From: a bacterium | Lineage (GTDB): Bacteria > Desulfobacterota > Binatia > DP-6 | Reading direction: 5' to 3' | Assembly (NCBI GenBank): GCA_026129405.1 | Contig: JAHCID010000003.1 | Span: 448,501 to 512,500, forward strand | DNA length: 64,000 nt | Shown: piece after piece, positions 11,563-23,085 of the stretch | How positions within the stretch are numbered: the stretch's first letter is position 1 | How the letters are laid out: every line of letters starts with the position of its first letter | Notes under the pieces: generated by a model | The model's input: the letters and a program-made list of their open reading frames with translations, nothing else | Told to the model about the DNA's origin: nothing | Databases searched by the model: none | Translations under genes and position numbers: made by a program

Positions 11563-11590
11563 AGGGTAGCAGCCGCACGCGGGCTGACAA
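11563..11590 (-). promoter_or_regulatory. Candidate promoter of glgX
   Basis: On the minus strand, TTGTCA (11585-11590) and TACCCT (11563-11568) are separated by 16 bases. This puts a start near 11555, about 38 bases before the glgX GTG. The -10 is preceded by TGC, as in several other candidate promoters in this window. Confidence 0.4.
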
Positions 11591-11681
11591 TGCGGGTCGT
11601 GCCGCGGCGGGCGGGCCGGGATCACGCAATCGTCACGCCTGCGCCCGCTCCGGCGTCACACGTACGGGGTAGAAACCCGCC

Positions 11682-11930
11682 GTGCGCGAGGACGAGGTAC
11701 GCGGGCCCGAGACGATCGCGTGTCCGCGCTGTCTCTGGGCGCGGATGGCGCAAGGAGCCGATGCCTGCCTGCGCCTGCGCGTCGGCCTGCGCGCGCACCT
11801 GGCCGTCTGCCACCCGGGAGTCCCGGAGGCCCGCGCGTCCGCCGTCGCCGACGGCCTGGCGGCCCGCCCCGCGCCGCCCCCGCGCCGCCCGCCGAGCCTC
11901 CCCACCGCGCTGCCCGCAGCGATCGGCTGA
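11682..11930 (+). CDS. Hypothetical small Cys/His protein
   Basis: An 82-residue frame starting at GTG 11682 in the 556-base gap between glgX and the next plus-strand gene. It begins MREDEVRGPETIACPRCLW and contains C-P-R-C, a later Cys, and HLAVCH, so it could fold as a small zinc finger; the C-terminal third is Pro/Ala-rich. I know no family for it. There is no strong ribosome binding site and the frame could be a chance opening. A 15-bp perfect hairpin lies 23 bases after its stop. The rest of the gap holds the glgX promoter on one side and the promoter of the next gene on the other. Confidence 0.35.
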   Translation: MREDEVRGPETIACPRCLWARMAQGADACLRLRVGLRAHLAVCHPGVPEARASAVADGLAARPAPPPRRPPSLPTALPAAIG

Positions 11931-11952
11931 CGCGCCGATCGTCCCGCCGCCC

Positions 11953-11989
11953 CGTCGTGTCCGCCGCGCGTCCTGCGGCGGACACGACG
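11953..11989. repeat. 15-bp perfect inverted repeat (hairpin)
   Basis: CGTCGTGTCCGCCGC (11953-11967) is exactly complementary to GCGGCGGACACGACG (11975-11989), with a 7-base loop. It lies between the small Cys/His frame and the promoter of the 12074 gene. There is no T-tract. It could end transcription of the upstream frame or be a palindromic repeat or operator. It is the longest perfect intergenic stem I found here. Confidence 0.6.
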
Positions 11990-12004
11990 CCCGCCGCGCG
12001 CGTC

Positions 12005-12033
12005 GTGAAGACCGTCGCGAACCCTGCTACAAG
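12005..12033 (+). promoter_or_regulatory. Candidate promoter of the 12074 gene
   Basis: GTGAAG (12005-12010) and TACAAG (12028-12033) are 17 bases apart, with TGC directly before the -10. A start near 12040 would give a short leader containing GGGAGAGGG upstream of the ATG at 12074. The -35 match is weak. Confidence 0.3.
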
Positions 12034-12073
12034 CCCGCCCCGGCGATCGGGCTCGGGGAGAGGGAACGCCGAC

Positions 12074-13222
12074 ATGAGCGAGACGACGGCGGAGGTATAC
12101 GGCGAACGGACGGCGACGGTCGACGAGGTGCGGGCCGAGCGCTTCGTGCTGGTCGACGGCGACGGGCGCCGGCGTGCGGCGCTCGGCCCGGCCGACGACG
12201 GCGCGACCGGGCTGCTCCTCTACGACGCGCAGGAGCGGGCGAAAGCGCAGCTCGTGCTCGACGGCAGCGGCGCCGCGCACGTGAAGCTGCACGAGCGCGA
12301 CGGCGACGTCGCCGCCTGGCTGGCGGTGGCGCGCAGCGGCTCGCCGAGCCTCTACCTGCGCGGCGTCAGCCGGCACGACCGGGGTGTGCGCGGCCACGCC
12401 GAGGTGTGCGTCGACGAGCACGGCTGCCCGGTCCTCAGCCTGCACGACCGCGAGGGCCAGGCCCGCGTCCTGCTCAGCCTCGACGACCGCGACGGCCGCC
12501 CGAGCCTCAGCTTCTCCGATGCCCAGGGCAACTCGCGCCTGGTCCTGAGCGAGGACGGCAGCGGTGGCCTCCTCTACCTGTTCGATCGGGCGGGGGAGCC
12601 GCGCGGCGACGGCGTGCCCCACCTGCCGCTCGCCGAGCCGGCGCCCGCGGCCCCGGAGGCCACGCCGCCGCCGGTCGCGCCCATGGTCGCGCCGGCCCCG
12701 GCGGCCGACCCCAGGCGCTGGCCGCCCGGTCGCGCGGCTCGAGCGCGGGCGTTGGCGACGTCGCCTCGCGACCATCGCGGTGGCGCTCGTCGCCGCGGGC
12801 GGCGGCGCGCTCGGCGGCCGACTGCTGCCGCCGCTGGCGCCGCCGGCGAGTCGCCCCTGGCGCTCGCCACCACCGCGCCGGCCCCGGCGGCACCGCCCAT
12901 CGTCGCAAGCGCCGGGCCGCGGCTCGAGGCCGAGGAGTTCGTGCTGCGCGACGCCGCCGGGGGCACGCGCGGACGCCTCGGGCTGCTGCCCGACGGCGCC
13001 CCGTATCTCCAGCTCGCGGGCGCCGACGGCGCCGGGCTCGTACAACTGGCCGTGCTGCCCGGCCCCGACGTCGTCTTCCAGCTCACCGCGGGCGACAGCG
13101 CGCTCCTCCTGAGCGCGGCGCCCGACGGGGCACCCTCGATCAGTCTCTACGAAGGCGATCGCGTCGTCTTCCAGGCCCCCGCCGGCGTCTCGCGCTTCCC
13201 CCCGCCGAGCGTCTGGCCCTGA
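12074..13222 (+). CDS. Beta-repeat protein of unknown function, probably carrying two compensating frameshifts
   Basis: As read, 382 residues. The first 190 are repeats of about 25-30 residues of the type ERFVLVDGDGRRRAALGP and LLLYDAQERAKAQLVLDG, in which a hydrophobic strand alternates with D-G-D turns; a related unit returns at EEFVLRDAAGGTRGRLGLLP near the C-terminus. Such repeats occur in proteins I cannot assign a function. The middle (about 12710-12850) reads as implausible Arg-rich sequence in this frame. The next frame there encodes RRRLATIAVALVAAGGGALG, a clear membrane segment preceded by basic residues. The natural product is probably a membrane protein with repeats on both sides. 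The start is ATG 12074 with GGGAGAGGG upstream. Confidence 0.65.
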   Translation: MSETTAEVYGERTATVDEVRAERFVLVDGDGRRRAALGPADDGATGLLLYDAQERAKAQLVLDGSGAAHVKLHERDGDVAAWLAVARSGSPSLYLRGVSRHDRGVRGHAEVCVDEHGCPVLSLHDREGQARVLLSLDDRDGRPSLSFSDAQGNSRLVLSEDGSGGLLYLFDRAGEPRGDGVPHLPLAEPAPAAPEATPPPVAPMVAPAPAADPRRWPPGRAARARALATSPRDHRGGARRRGRRRARRPTAAAAGAAGESPLALATTAPAPAAPPIVASAGPRLEAEEFVLRDAAGGTRGRLGLLPDGAPYLQLAGADGAGLVQLAVLPGPDVVFQLTAGDSALLLSAAPDGAPSISLYEGDRVVFQAPAGVSRFPPPSVWP

Positions 13223-13242
13223 CGCCGGCGACCAGGCGTCAG
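13219..13242. terminator. Hairpin over two facing stop codons
   Basis: CTGACGCC (13219-13226) pairs with GGCGTCAG (13235-13242) around an 8-base loop. The left arm includes the TGA of the plus-strand repeat protein and the right arm the stop of the minus-strand crotonase gene, so one stem could serve both strands. No T-tract follows. Confidence 0.4.
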
Positions 13243-14093
13243 CGCTTGCGGCTGCCGTAGTCGCCGAAGGGATCGTCGCGCTCGCGCACCGCCTGGCGGA
13301 AGCCCACCCCCTGCGCGCGCGACACGAAGTCGAGCCCTTCCTGCGTGTGGCGCGCGATGCCGTCGAACAGCGTGCCGAGCAGACGGCTGTTCGCGAAGCC
13401 CATGTGCTCGACGCTCTGGTTGCAGAGGAGCTTCAGCATGACGAGCTGGTTCAGGGGCACGCGGGCCATGCGCTCGGCGAGCGCGGTCGCGTGCGCCTCC
13501 AGGCGGTCATCGGGCACGGCCTCGAGGACGAGGCCCAGCTCGACCGCGCGGCGCGCGGGGATCTCGTCGCCGGTGAGGAGGTAGCGCTTCGCGCGCTCGA
13601 GGCCCATGCGGTAGACCCACATGGCGGTCGTCGGCGTGCCCCATACCCGCGACGGCGGGTAGCCGAAGCGGGCGCCTGCGCCGGCGACGATGAGGTCGGC
13701 GCACAAGACCATGTCGGTGCCGCCGCCGATGCACCAGCCCTGCGTCGCCGCGATCGTCGGCTTCTGCGCGTACCAGAGCTTCATGTAGGTATCGACGAAG
13801 CGCTTCATCATCCGGTAGTCGGCCACCGAGTCCCACGCGCGCTCGCGGCCCGCGGTCGCGCCCTCGGTCTCGGCGGCCTGCGCGACGGTCGACCAGTCGA
13901 GCCCGTAGCCCGCGCAGAACGCCGGCCCCTCGGCACGCAGCAGGATGACGCGCGCGTCGCGCTCGGCGTCGCCCGCATCGACCGCCGCGGCGAGCTCGTC
14001 GCGCAGCGTCGGCGTGATCGTGTTGTACTCGGCGGCGCGGCTGAGAACGATGTGGAACACGCCGTTGCGGGTCTCGGTGCGCAGCGTCTGCAT
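13239..14093 (-). CDS. Enoyl-CoA hydratase/isomerase (crotonase) family protein
   Basis: Crotonase-fold protein, 284 residues, cytoplasmic. Family features: FCAGYGLDW (oxyanion-hole loop, about residues 59-67), ATQGWCIGGGTDMVLCADLIV (about 116-136) and a C-terminal helical trimerisation region. The substrate is an acyl-CoA by family, but the usual catalytic glutamates are not in place. The position of the first holds Asp127 (GGGTD). The region of the second reads FGYPPSRVWG, with Pro where Glu is normal. It may catalyse a different crotonase reaction (isomerase, hydrolase or decarboxylase). The ATG at 14093 follows AGGGT. It stands alone, convergent with the repeat protein and divergent from the subtilase. 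Confidence 0.8.
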   Translation of the reverse strand: MQTLRTETRNGVFHIVLSRAAEYNTITPTLRDELAAAVDAGDAERDARVILLRAEGPAFCAGYGLDWSTVAQAAETEGATAGRERAWDSVADYRMMKRFVDTYMKLWYAQKPTIAATQGWCIGGGTDMVLCADLIVAGAGARFGYPPSRVWGTPTTAMWVYRMGLERAKRYLLTGDEIPARRAVELGLVLEAVPDDRLEAHATALAERMARVPLNQLVMLKLLCNQSVEHMGFANSRLLGTLFDGIARHTQEGLDFVSRAQGVGFRQAVRERDDPFGDYGSRKR

Positions 14094-14174
14094 GCGACGA
14101 CCCTAACCCGGCAGACGCTGCAGCGGAACGGCACGACTCGACAGCAACGCCGCCCTCGTCGATGCTACGGCGCC

Positions 14175-16448
14175 ATGCCGGGGCTCCTGGTGGCCGCGCT
14201 CGCGCTGGCGGGCGCCCTGACGACGCCCGCGGCCGCGCAGGTCCCGGGCGCCACCGCGACGGTGCTGCCGCCCGTCACACCGGCGGCCCGCGACCACGGC
14301 CCGGCGCGCAAGCTCGACCGGCGGCTGCGCCGGCTCGCCGAGGCGCCGGCCAGCAGCACGGCGCGGCAGACCGAGACCGTGGCGGTCACGGTGCGGCTCG
14401 GCGATCCCACGGGCCTCGATCGGCTCGCCGGGCTCGGGCTCGTCGTCGAGCGTCGCGCCGGCCGCGTCGTCGAGGGCCGCATCGCCCTGGAGGCGCTGCC
14501 GGCGCTCGCTGCGGACGCCGCCGTGCGCACGGTGCGGCCGACCGAGCGCGGCGTCCTCCGCGCCGGGGCCGTGGTCACCCAGGGCGATGCGGCGAGCGGC
14601 GCCGACCTCGTGCGCGCGCAGCGCGGGTTCACCGGCAGCGGCGTCACCGTCGGCGTGATCTCGGACGGCGTCGACTCCGCCGCGGCCGCGGCGGCGCGCG
14701 GCGAGCTGCCGCCGGTCGTCGTGCCCGCCGACGCGCGCTGCGCCAACGGCAGCGGCGACGAGGGTACGGCGCTGCTCGAGATCGTCCACGACGTCGCCCC
14801 GGGAGCGAGCCTGCTGTTCTCCGGCGGACTGTCGAGCCCGCTCGGCTTCGCCGACTCGGTGCGCTGCCTCACGGCGGCCGGGGCGCAGGTGATCGTCGAC
14901 GACATCGCCTTCTTCTCCGAGCCGTTCTTCGAGGACGGTCCGGTCGCGCAGGCGGTGCGCGAGGCGGTGGGCGGCGGCGTCTCCTTCCACAGTGCGGCCG
15001 GCAACCAGGCGGGGACGCACTGGGAGGGACCGTTCCGCGCCTCGCCGGGCACGGGCTTCCACGACTTTCGCGGTGGCCCCGTCGACAACGTCGCCGAGGT
15101 GCTCGTGGCGCCGCAGGGCAGCGTCGGCTGCGCGCTCCAGTGGGACGATCCCTTCGGCGCCTCGGGCAACGACTACGATCTCTTCCTCCTGCGCGAGCCG
15201 TTCGCCAACTTCGACGCCGTCGACACCAGCGAGAACGTCCAGAGCGGCGACGGCGACCCGTTCGAGCTGGTGTCGGCGCGCAACAACACGTCGGGGACGC
15301 TGCGGCTCGGGCTGGCGATCCGGCGGCGCAGCGGCGCCGCGGCGCGCACGCTCGAGCTGGTCTGCTTCCGCAACGTCTCGGGCTTCGAGTTCCCCGTCCC
15401 GGCGGGCAGCATCGTCGGGCACCCGGCGGTGCCGGAGGTGGTCGCGGTGGGCGCGATCGACGTCGCCGATCCCGGCCTCGACACGGTCGAGGGCTTCAGC
15501 TCGCAGGGCCCGTCGCGCATCGTCTTCCCGGCCCCGGCGATGCGCACGAAGCCGGACCTCGTGGCCTTCGACGGCGTCGCCACCTCGGTTCCCGGCTTCG
15601 CCCCGTTCTACGGCACCTCGGCGGCGGCGCCGCACACGGCCGCCGTCGCGGCGCTCATGCTCCAGAAGAACCCGTTCCTGCGCCCGGCGGAGATCGCGAG
15701 CGCGCTCACGACCTCCGCCATCGACATCGGCGCGCCGGGCGTCGACACGGTCTCGGGCGCCGGACGCCTCGACGCGCTCGGCGCCGTCGACGCCACGCCG
15801 GCGCCCGAGTGCTTCACCGACGCCGACCCCGACTGCGTCGACGGCGACCCCTGCACGCAGGATCGCTGCGAGCGCGGGCGCTGCGTCCACCCGCCCGTCC
15901 CGTGCGACGACGGCGACCCGTGCAACGGCATCGAGACCTGCGAGCCCACGACGGGCGCGTGCCTCGCGGGCACGCCGCAGCCGGACGGCACGCCCTGTCC
16001 CGACGGCGACGTCTGCGACGGCGACGAGGTGTGCGCCGGCAGCGTCTGCCGCCCCGGCGTCGCGCTCGAGTGTCGCGACCCCGACCCGTGCAGCATCGAC
16101 GCCTGCGACCCGGCAGGGGGGTGCTTCTTCCCGCCGCAGCAGGGCTTCGACGCCGTCCTCTGCCTCCTCGGCCAGGGCCTCCCGGACTGCGACGGCGAGG
16201 CGCTGCCGCGGCTCGTCGAGCGCCGCTTCGCGCGCGCGAACGTGCTCGTCGAGCGGGCGACGCAGGCGAAGAAGGTCCGCAAGCAGCGGCTCCGCCTGCG
16301 GCGGGCCGCGCGGCAGCTCGAGCGCGCGGCGGCGCGCGTGCGGCGGGTCGTGCGACGCGGGCGGCTCTCGGAGAGCTGCGGCGCCGCGGTGCAGGCACGG
16401 CTCGGCGAGGGCGCGGGCCGCGCGCGCGGGATCGCGGCGTCGCTCTAG
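14175..16448 (+). CDS. Secreted subtilase (S8)-like protein with Cys/Asp-rich tail
   Basis: Exported serine-protease-like protein, 757 residues. A Sec signal peptide (GLLVAALALAGALTTPAAAQ) starts the protein. A propeptide-like segment follows, then an S8 fold: Asp164 in GVISDGVDS, and Ser482 in GTSAAAPHTAAVAALML. Where the catalytic His motif is expected the sequence is GDEGTALLEIVHDVAPGA, with Glu196 in the usual HGT slot. Activity is therefore uncertain, or uses an altered triad. After about residue 545 comes a region of roughly 110 residues with many Cys and D-G-D/P-C turns (VDGDPCTQDRCERGRC and similar), common in surface proteins of deltaproteobacterial genomes. A basic Arg-rich C-terminus follows. 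The ATG at 14175 is picked for the signal peptide; no ribosome binding site is clear. Confidence 0.8.
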   Translation: MPGLLVAALALAGALTTPAAAQVPGATATVLPPVTPAARDHGPARKLDRRLRRLAEAPASSTARQTETVAVTVRLGDPTGLDRLAGLGLVVERRAGRVVEGRIALEALPALAADAAVRTVRPTERGVLRAGAVVTQGDAASGADLVRAQRGFTGSGVTVGVISDGVDSAAAAAARGELPPVVVPADARCANGSGDEGTALLEIVHDVAPGASLLFSGGLSSPLGFADSVRCLTAAGAQVIVDDIAFFSEPFFEDGPVAQAVREAVGGGVSFHSAAGNQAGTHWEGPFRASPGTGFHDFRGGPVDNVAEVLVAPQGSVGCALQWDDPFGASGNDYDLFLLREPFANFDAVDTSENVQSGDGDPFELVSARNNTSGTLRLGLAIRRRSGAAARTLELVCFRNVSGFEFPVPAGSIVGHPAVPEVVAVGAIDVADPGLDTVEGFSSQGPSRIVFPAPAMRTKPDLVAFDGVATSVPGFAPFYGTSAAAPHTAAVAALMLQKNPFLRPAEIASALTTSAIDIGAPGVDTVSGAGRLDALGAVDATPAPECFTDADPDCVDGDPCTQDRCERGRCVHPPVPCDDGDPCNGIETCEPTTGACLAGTPQPDGTPCPDGDVCDGDEVCAGSVCRPGVALECRDPDPCSIDACDPAGGCFFPPQQGFDAVLCLLGQGLPDCDGEALPRLVERRFARANVLVERATQAKKVRKQRLRLRRAARQLERAAARVRRVVRRGRLSESCGAAVQARLGEGAGRARGIAASL

Positions 16449-16546
16449 TCCAGCTCTCGTCCGCCGGTGCGGCTCGGGACCGCGCGGCGATGGGCTTCGC
16501 CGCGTCGGCGCGCGGATCGCGAACGGCGGCGCGCGCCCGCGGGCGG

Positions 16547-16577
16547 TCGACGTCGGGCCTGGCATGCGTGCTACAGG
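16547..16577 (+). promoter_or_regulatory. Candidate promoter of tilS, near-leaderless
   Basis: TCGACG (16547-16552) and TACAGG (16572-16577, preceded by TGC) are 19 bases apart. The -10 ends 8 bases before the tilS ATG, and no Shine-Dalgarno sequence lies between, so transcription may begin at or next to the start codon. Confidence 0.25.
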
Positions 16578-16585
16578 TCGCGCCG

Positions 16586-17941
16586 ATGCGGTCGTCGCCG
16601 TTCCTGCGTGCGCTCGAAGCCGGGCTCGCGCCCGTCGCGCCGGGCGAGCATCTCGTCCTCGCGGTATCGGGGGGCCCCGATTCGACGGCGATGCTGGCGG
16701 GCGTCGCCGCGCTCGCGGGGGCGCGGGGCTGGACGGTCACGGCGGTGCACGTCGACCACGGCCTCCGCGGCGCCGAGAGCGCCGACGAGGGGGCGCGCGT
16801 CGCCGCGCTCGCGGCACGGCTGGGCGCCGCCTGCGTGCGCCGCACGCTGGCGATGACGCCGGGCCCCGGCCTCGAGGCGCGGGCCCGGCGCCGGCGTTAC
16901 GCGGCGCTGCTCGGCGTCGTGTCCGAGCTCGGCGCGACGCGCCTCTGCACGGCGCACACGCGCGACGATCAGGCCGAGACCGTGCTGCTGCGCCTGCTAC
17001 GCGGGGCAGGGCGCCGCGGCCTCGGCGGCATGCGCCCGCGCCGCGGCAAGCTCCTGCGTCCGCTGCTCGGTGCCAGCCGTGCCGACGTCCGGCGCTATCT
17101 CGCCGAGCGCGGCCTCGACGCCGCCGTGGACCGCACCAACGCCGACCTGCGCCACACCCGCAACCGGGTACGGCGCCTGGCGCTGCCGTTCCTGGCGGCA
17201 GAGTTCGACGCGCGGCTTCCGGAGCGTCTCGCGGCGCTCGCGATGCGCCTGCGCGACGAGGACGACCTGCTGGCCGCGCTGGCGGCCGAACGCCTGCGGG
17301 CGCTCGCCGACGCGACGGGCCTCTCCGTCGCAGCCGCGGCCGAGCCGCCGGCGCTGGCCCGCCGCGTGGTGCGTGCCTGGCTCGAGCAGGGCCGGCGCGC
17401 CGACGTCGATGCCCGTCACGTCGAGCGGGTCCTCGACCTGGCCGCCGGCCGGGAACGCGGCACGATCGCGATCCCCGGGGCGTCGCGGGTGGTCCGCGAG
17501 GGCGATCGGCTCCTCCGCCGGGTCGGGCGCGCGGCCCCGCCGGCGGTGCCGTTCGCACTGCGCGTGATGCCGGGCGAGACCATCGAGGCGCCGGACGGGG
17601 AATGGCGGATGGCGCTGTCGGCGGTGCGGGCGCGGGCCGAGGACGAGTGGCGTCCACCACCGGGTCCGCAGGCGCTCTTCGACGCCGCCCGCCTGCCGAC
17701 CGGACTCGTGGTCCGGCCGCCGCGGCCCGGCGATCGCGTCCGCATCGCCGGCGTGGGTACCCGCAAGCTGAGCGACGTCCTGATCGACCGCAAGGTACCC
17801 CGCGAGGCGCGTGGCCACCTCCCGGTGCTGGTCGGTGACGGCACCGTCCTGTGGGTCCCCGGGGTCGTGCGCGCCGCGACCGCGCTCCTCGAGAGCGACA
17901 CGAGGTGGGTCGTCGCGGCGACCTGGGTCACGAAAGGCTGA
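16586..17941 (+). CDS. tilS: tRNA(Ile)-lysidine synthase TilS
   Basis: ATP-dependent enzyme that attaches lysine to C34 of the CAU-anticodon tRNA-Ile, changing its decoding from AUG to AUA. The 451-residue length fits the family. The PP-loop SGGPDST is at residues 28-34, followed by VHVDHGLRG, the CTAHTRDDQAETVLLRLLRG segment, and a C-terminal substrate-binding domain with VRPPRPGDRVRIAGVGTRKL and LIDRKVPREARGHLPVLV. The ATG at 16586 puts the PP-loop at the normal distance from the N-terminus. It directly precedes ftsH, a common order in deltaproteobacteria-like genomes. Confidence 0.95.
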   Translation: MRSSPFLRALEAGLAPVAPGEHLVLAVSGGPDSTAMLAGVAALAGARGWTVTAVHVDHGLRGAESADEGARVAALAARLGAACVRRTLAMTPGPGLEARARRRRYAALLGVVSELGATRLCTAHTRDDQAETVLLRLLRGAGRRGLGGMRPRRGKLLRPLLGASRADVRRYLAERGLDAAVDRTNADLRHTRNRVRRLALPFLAAEFDARLPERLAALAMRLRDEDDLLAALAAERLRALADATGLSVAAAAEPPALARRVVRAWLEQGRRADVDARHVERVLDLAAGRERGTIAIPGASRVVREGDRLLRRVGRAAPPAVPFALRVMPGETIEAPDGEWRMALSAVRARAEDEWRPPPGPQALFDAARLPTGLVVRPPRPGDRVRIAGVGTRKLSDVLIDRKVPREARGHLPVLVGDGTVLWVPGVVRAATALLESDTRWVVAATWVTKG

Positions 17942-17947
17942 GCTGCA

Positions 17948-17976
17948 TTGCCCCTGAAAAACCCCCGTGGTAGCTT
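17948..17976 (+). promoter_or_regulatory. Candidate promoter of ftsH
   Basis: TTGCCC (17948-17953) and TAGCTT (17971-17976) are exactly 17 bases apart in the 65-base gap before ftsH. The segment is clearly richer in A/T than its surroundings. A start near 17983 leaves a leader of about 24 bases that contains AGAGGA. Confidence 0.4.
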
Positions 17977-18006
17977 TTCGAGACGCGCAACGGTGAAGAG
18001 GAATCC

Positions 18007-19842
<1,836 letters not shown>

Positions 19843-19923
19843 CGAGGACGTGGGTCGGGCCGTCGCTGCTGCGCCGCCGTCGCCTGCGGGCCACGGCGGT
19901 CAGGGGAGCGCGGGGAGGGGGGA

Positions 19924-20676
19924 GTGAGCGAGCTGATCCTGGGCTTCCGCTGGCAGGACGGCGTCGACATCGTCCTCCTGACCATCGGGATCTATTCCGG
20001 GATCAACCTGATCCGCGGGACCCGCGCGGCGCCGATGCTGATCGGCCTCGCCATGGTCTACGGGGTCTACTTCCTCTCGGCGCAGTTCGAGATCTACACC
20101 GTCAACGTCCTCCTCAACTACGTCCTCGGCTGGTCCCTCGTCCTCGTCTTCATCGTCTTCCAGAACGACATCCGCCGCGTGCTGACGCAGGTGGGGACCG
20201 GGCCGCTGTTCTCGCAGCGCGACCGCGTGCAGCAGAACCAGGCGGTGGAGGAGCTGGTGAAGGCGGTGTCGCACCTGGCGGGCCGCCGCACCGGCGCCCT
20301 CATCTGCCTCCAGAACGAGGTCGGCCTGAACGAGTACGTCGACGTGGGCACGCGGCTCGACGCGCGCGTCTCGCGCGAGCTCGTGACCAGCATCTTCCTC
20401 CCCGACTCGCCGATCCACGACGGCGCCCTCATCATCCAGCACGGCCGCATCACCGCCGCCGGCTGCTTCCTGCCCCTCACCACCAACCCCAACGTTTCGA
20501 AGACCCTCGGCACGCGCCACCGCGCCGCCATCGGCCTCACGGAGGAGACGGACGCCGTCGTGCTGGTCGTCTCCGAGGAGGACGGCACGATCTCCCTCGT
20601 CCGCGAGGGCAAGATCACGCGCGACGTCGACGCGGCCACGCTGCGCACGACCTTGCAGCAGCTGCTCGTAGGATGA
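19924..20676 (+). CDS. cdaA: Diadenylate cyclase CdaA
   Basis: Makes the second messenger cyclic di-AMP from two ATP at the inner membrane. The 250-residue protein has three N-terminal membrane segments (about residues 15-30, 36-55 and 60-80), a short coiled linker, and the DAC catalytic domain with Asp166-Gly-Ala168 (IHDGALI) and GTRHRAAIG (196-204), the nucleotide-binding and catalytic motifs. The GTG start at 19924 follows a very strong purine run (GGGGAGGGGGGA). cdaR and glmM follow, the conserved c-di-AMP/cell-wall cluster. In other bacteria CdaR and GlmM modulate CdaA; a similar role is inferred here. Confidence 0.96.
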   Translation: MSELILGFRWQDGVDIVLLTIGIYSGINLIRGTRAAPMLIGLAMVYGVYFLSAQFEIYTVNVLLNYVLGWSLVLVFIVFQNDIRRVLTQVGTGPLFSQRDRVQQNQAVEELVKAVSHLAGRRTGALICLQNEVGLNEYVDVGTRLDARVSRELVTSIFLPDSPIHDGALIIQHGRITAAGCFLPLTTNPNVSKTLGTRHRAAIGLTEETDAVVLVVSEEDGTISLVREGKITRDVDAATLRTTLQQLLVG

Positions 20677-20686
20677 GCGGACCGCG

Positions 20687-21726
20687 ATGAGGCTGCCCGA
20701 TCTCCGACTGCGGCGCCGGCCGCGCCGCGACGGCGGCGACGAGCCGGGCGGGTGGCAGCTGCCGGAGTGGCTGCGGCCGCGGCTGCCGCGCCCGGGTCAG
20801 CTGCGGGCCTCGTTGCGCCACAACAGCGGACTCAAGCTGATCTCGCTGATCCTCGCCTGCTTCCTCTGGTACTCGATCAACGCGCTCGAGCGCGACGCCG
20901 AGCGCAGCATCGAGGTGCCGGTGTCGATCCGCCGCACGCCGCCCGACCTCATCGTGACGACGCCGCCCACGAAGCCGGTCATGGTGACGCTGCGCGGGCC
21001 GCGGACCATCCTCGACGGCGTCGACGAGGGCAAGTCGCGGCTCGTCGTCGACCTGTCCGGTGCCGCCCCGGGCGAGGCTCGGGTCGAGCTCAACGAAGGC
21101 ATGCTCCAGCCCGAGATGCCGCGCCGTCTGAAGGTGCTGCGCATGCAGCCCGCGCGGCTCAAGGTCCGCGTCGAGCCGCTGGCGAAAAAGCGCCTGCCCG
21201 TGCGGCTCAACCTGGCAGGCTCGCCGGCCCTCGGCTATAGGATCACCGGCTCGAGCATCACGCCCGACCACGTCGAAGTGAGCGGCCCGAGGAGCAAGGT
21301 GGACGGCCTGACCGAGATCGCCACCGAGTCGGTCAGCCTGCATGGGCTGGCGAAGCCGCTCGACCGGGGCGTGCCGCTCGAATGGGTCGCGGACTACGTA
21401 TCGGTGGTGCCGGACCGGGTCCGCGTGCAGGTACAGTTCGAAGAGGAGATGGTCGTCCGCGAGTTCCGCAACGTACGGGTACACGTGCTGAACGCGGACG
21501 ACGCCAAGATCAGCCGGGCCATGGTGGACATCGCGGTTTCGGCGCCGCAGCGCCTGCTGCACAACTTCAAGCTGAGCGGCCAGGTGGCGACGGTGGACGC
21601 CGCCGGGCTCGAGCCGGGCGTGCACCAGCTGCCGGTGCAGGTGAACATGCCGCCGGGATTCGACGTGACGGCGGTCGAGCCGCAGACGCTCGAGGTGACG
21701 CTGCCGCCGGCGTCGGGGGGACGTTG

Positions 21727-21727
<1 letters not shown>
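20687..21727 (+). CDS. cdaR: YbbR-domain regulator of CdaA (CdaR)
   Basis: Predicted membrane-anchored partner of CdaA. The 346 residues start with a basic cytoplasmic segment of about 45 residues, then one membrane helix (about 48-68, [14 protein letters not shown]). A long extracytoplasmic region of repeated YbbR beta domains follows, each ending in patterns like V-x-V-x-G-P ([25 protein letters not shown]). The gene lies 10 bases after cdaA. Its TGA shares a base with the glmM ATG (TGATG), so translation of the two is probably coupled. The regulatory direction, activation or inhibition, cannot be read from the sequence. Confidence 0.9.

Positions 21728-23081
<1,354 letters not shown>

Positions 23082-23085
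<4 letters not shown>

Noticed and set aside
14166-14171. TGC-TACGGC as a -10 element for the subtilase gene
   Set aside because: It ends 3 bases before the ATG, too close for transcription to start upstream of the start codon.
15800-16140. Possible tandem repeat or CRISPR-like array at the 3' part of the subtilase gene
   Set aside because: The periodicity comes from Cys/Asp-rich coding sequence; there are no identical repeats with unique spacers. I saw no CRISPR array anywhere.
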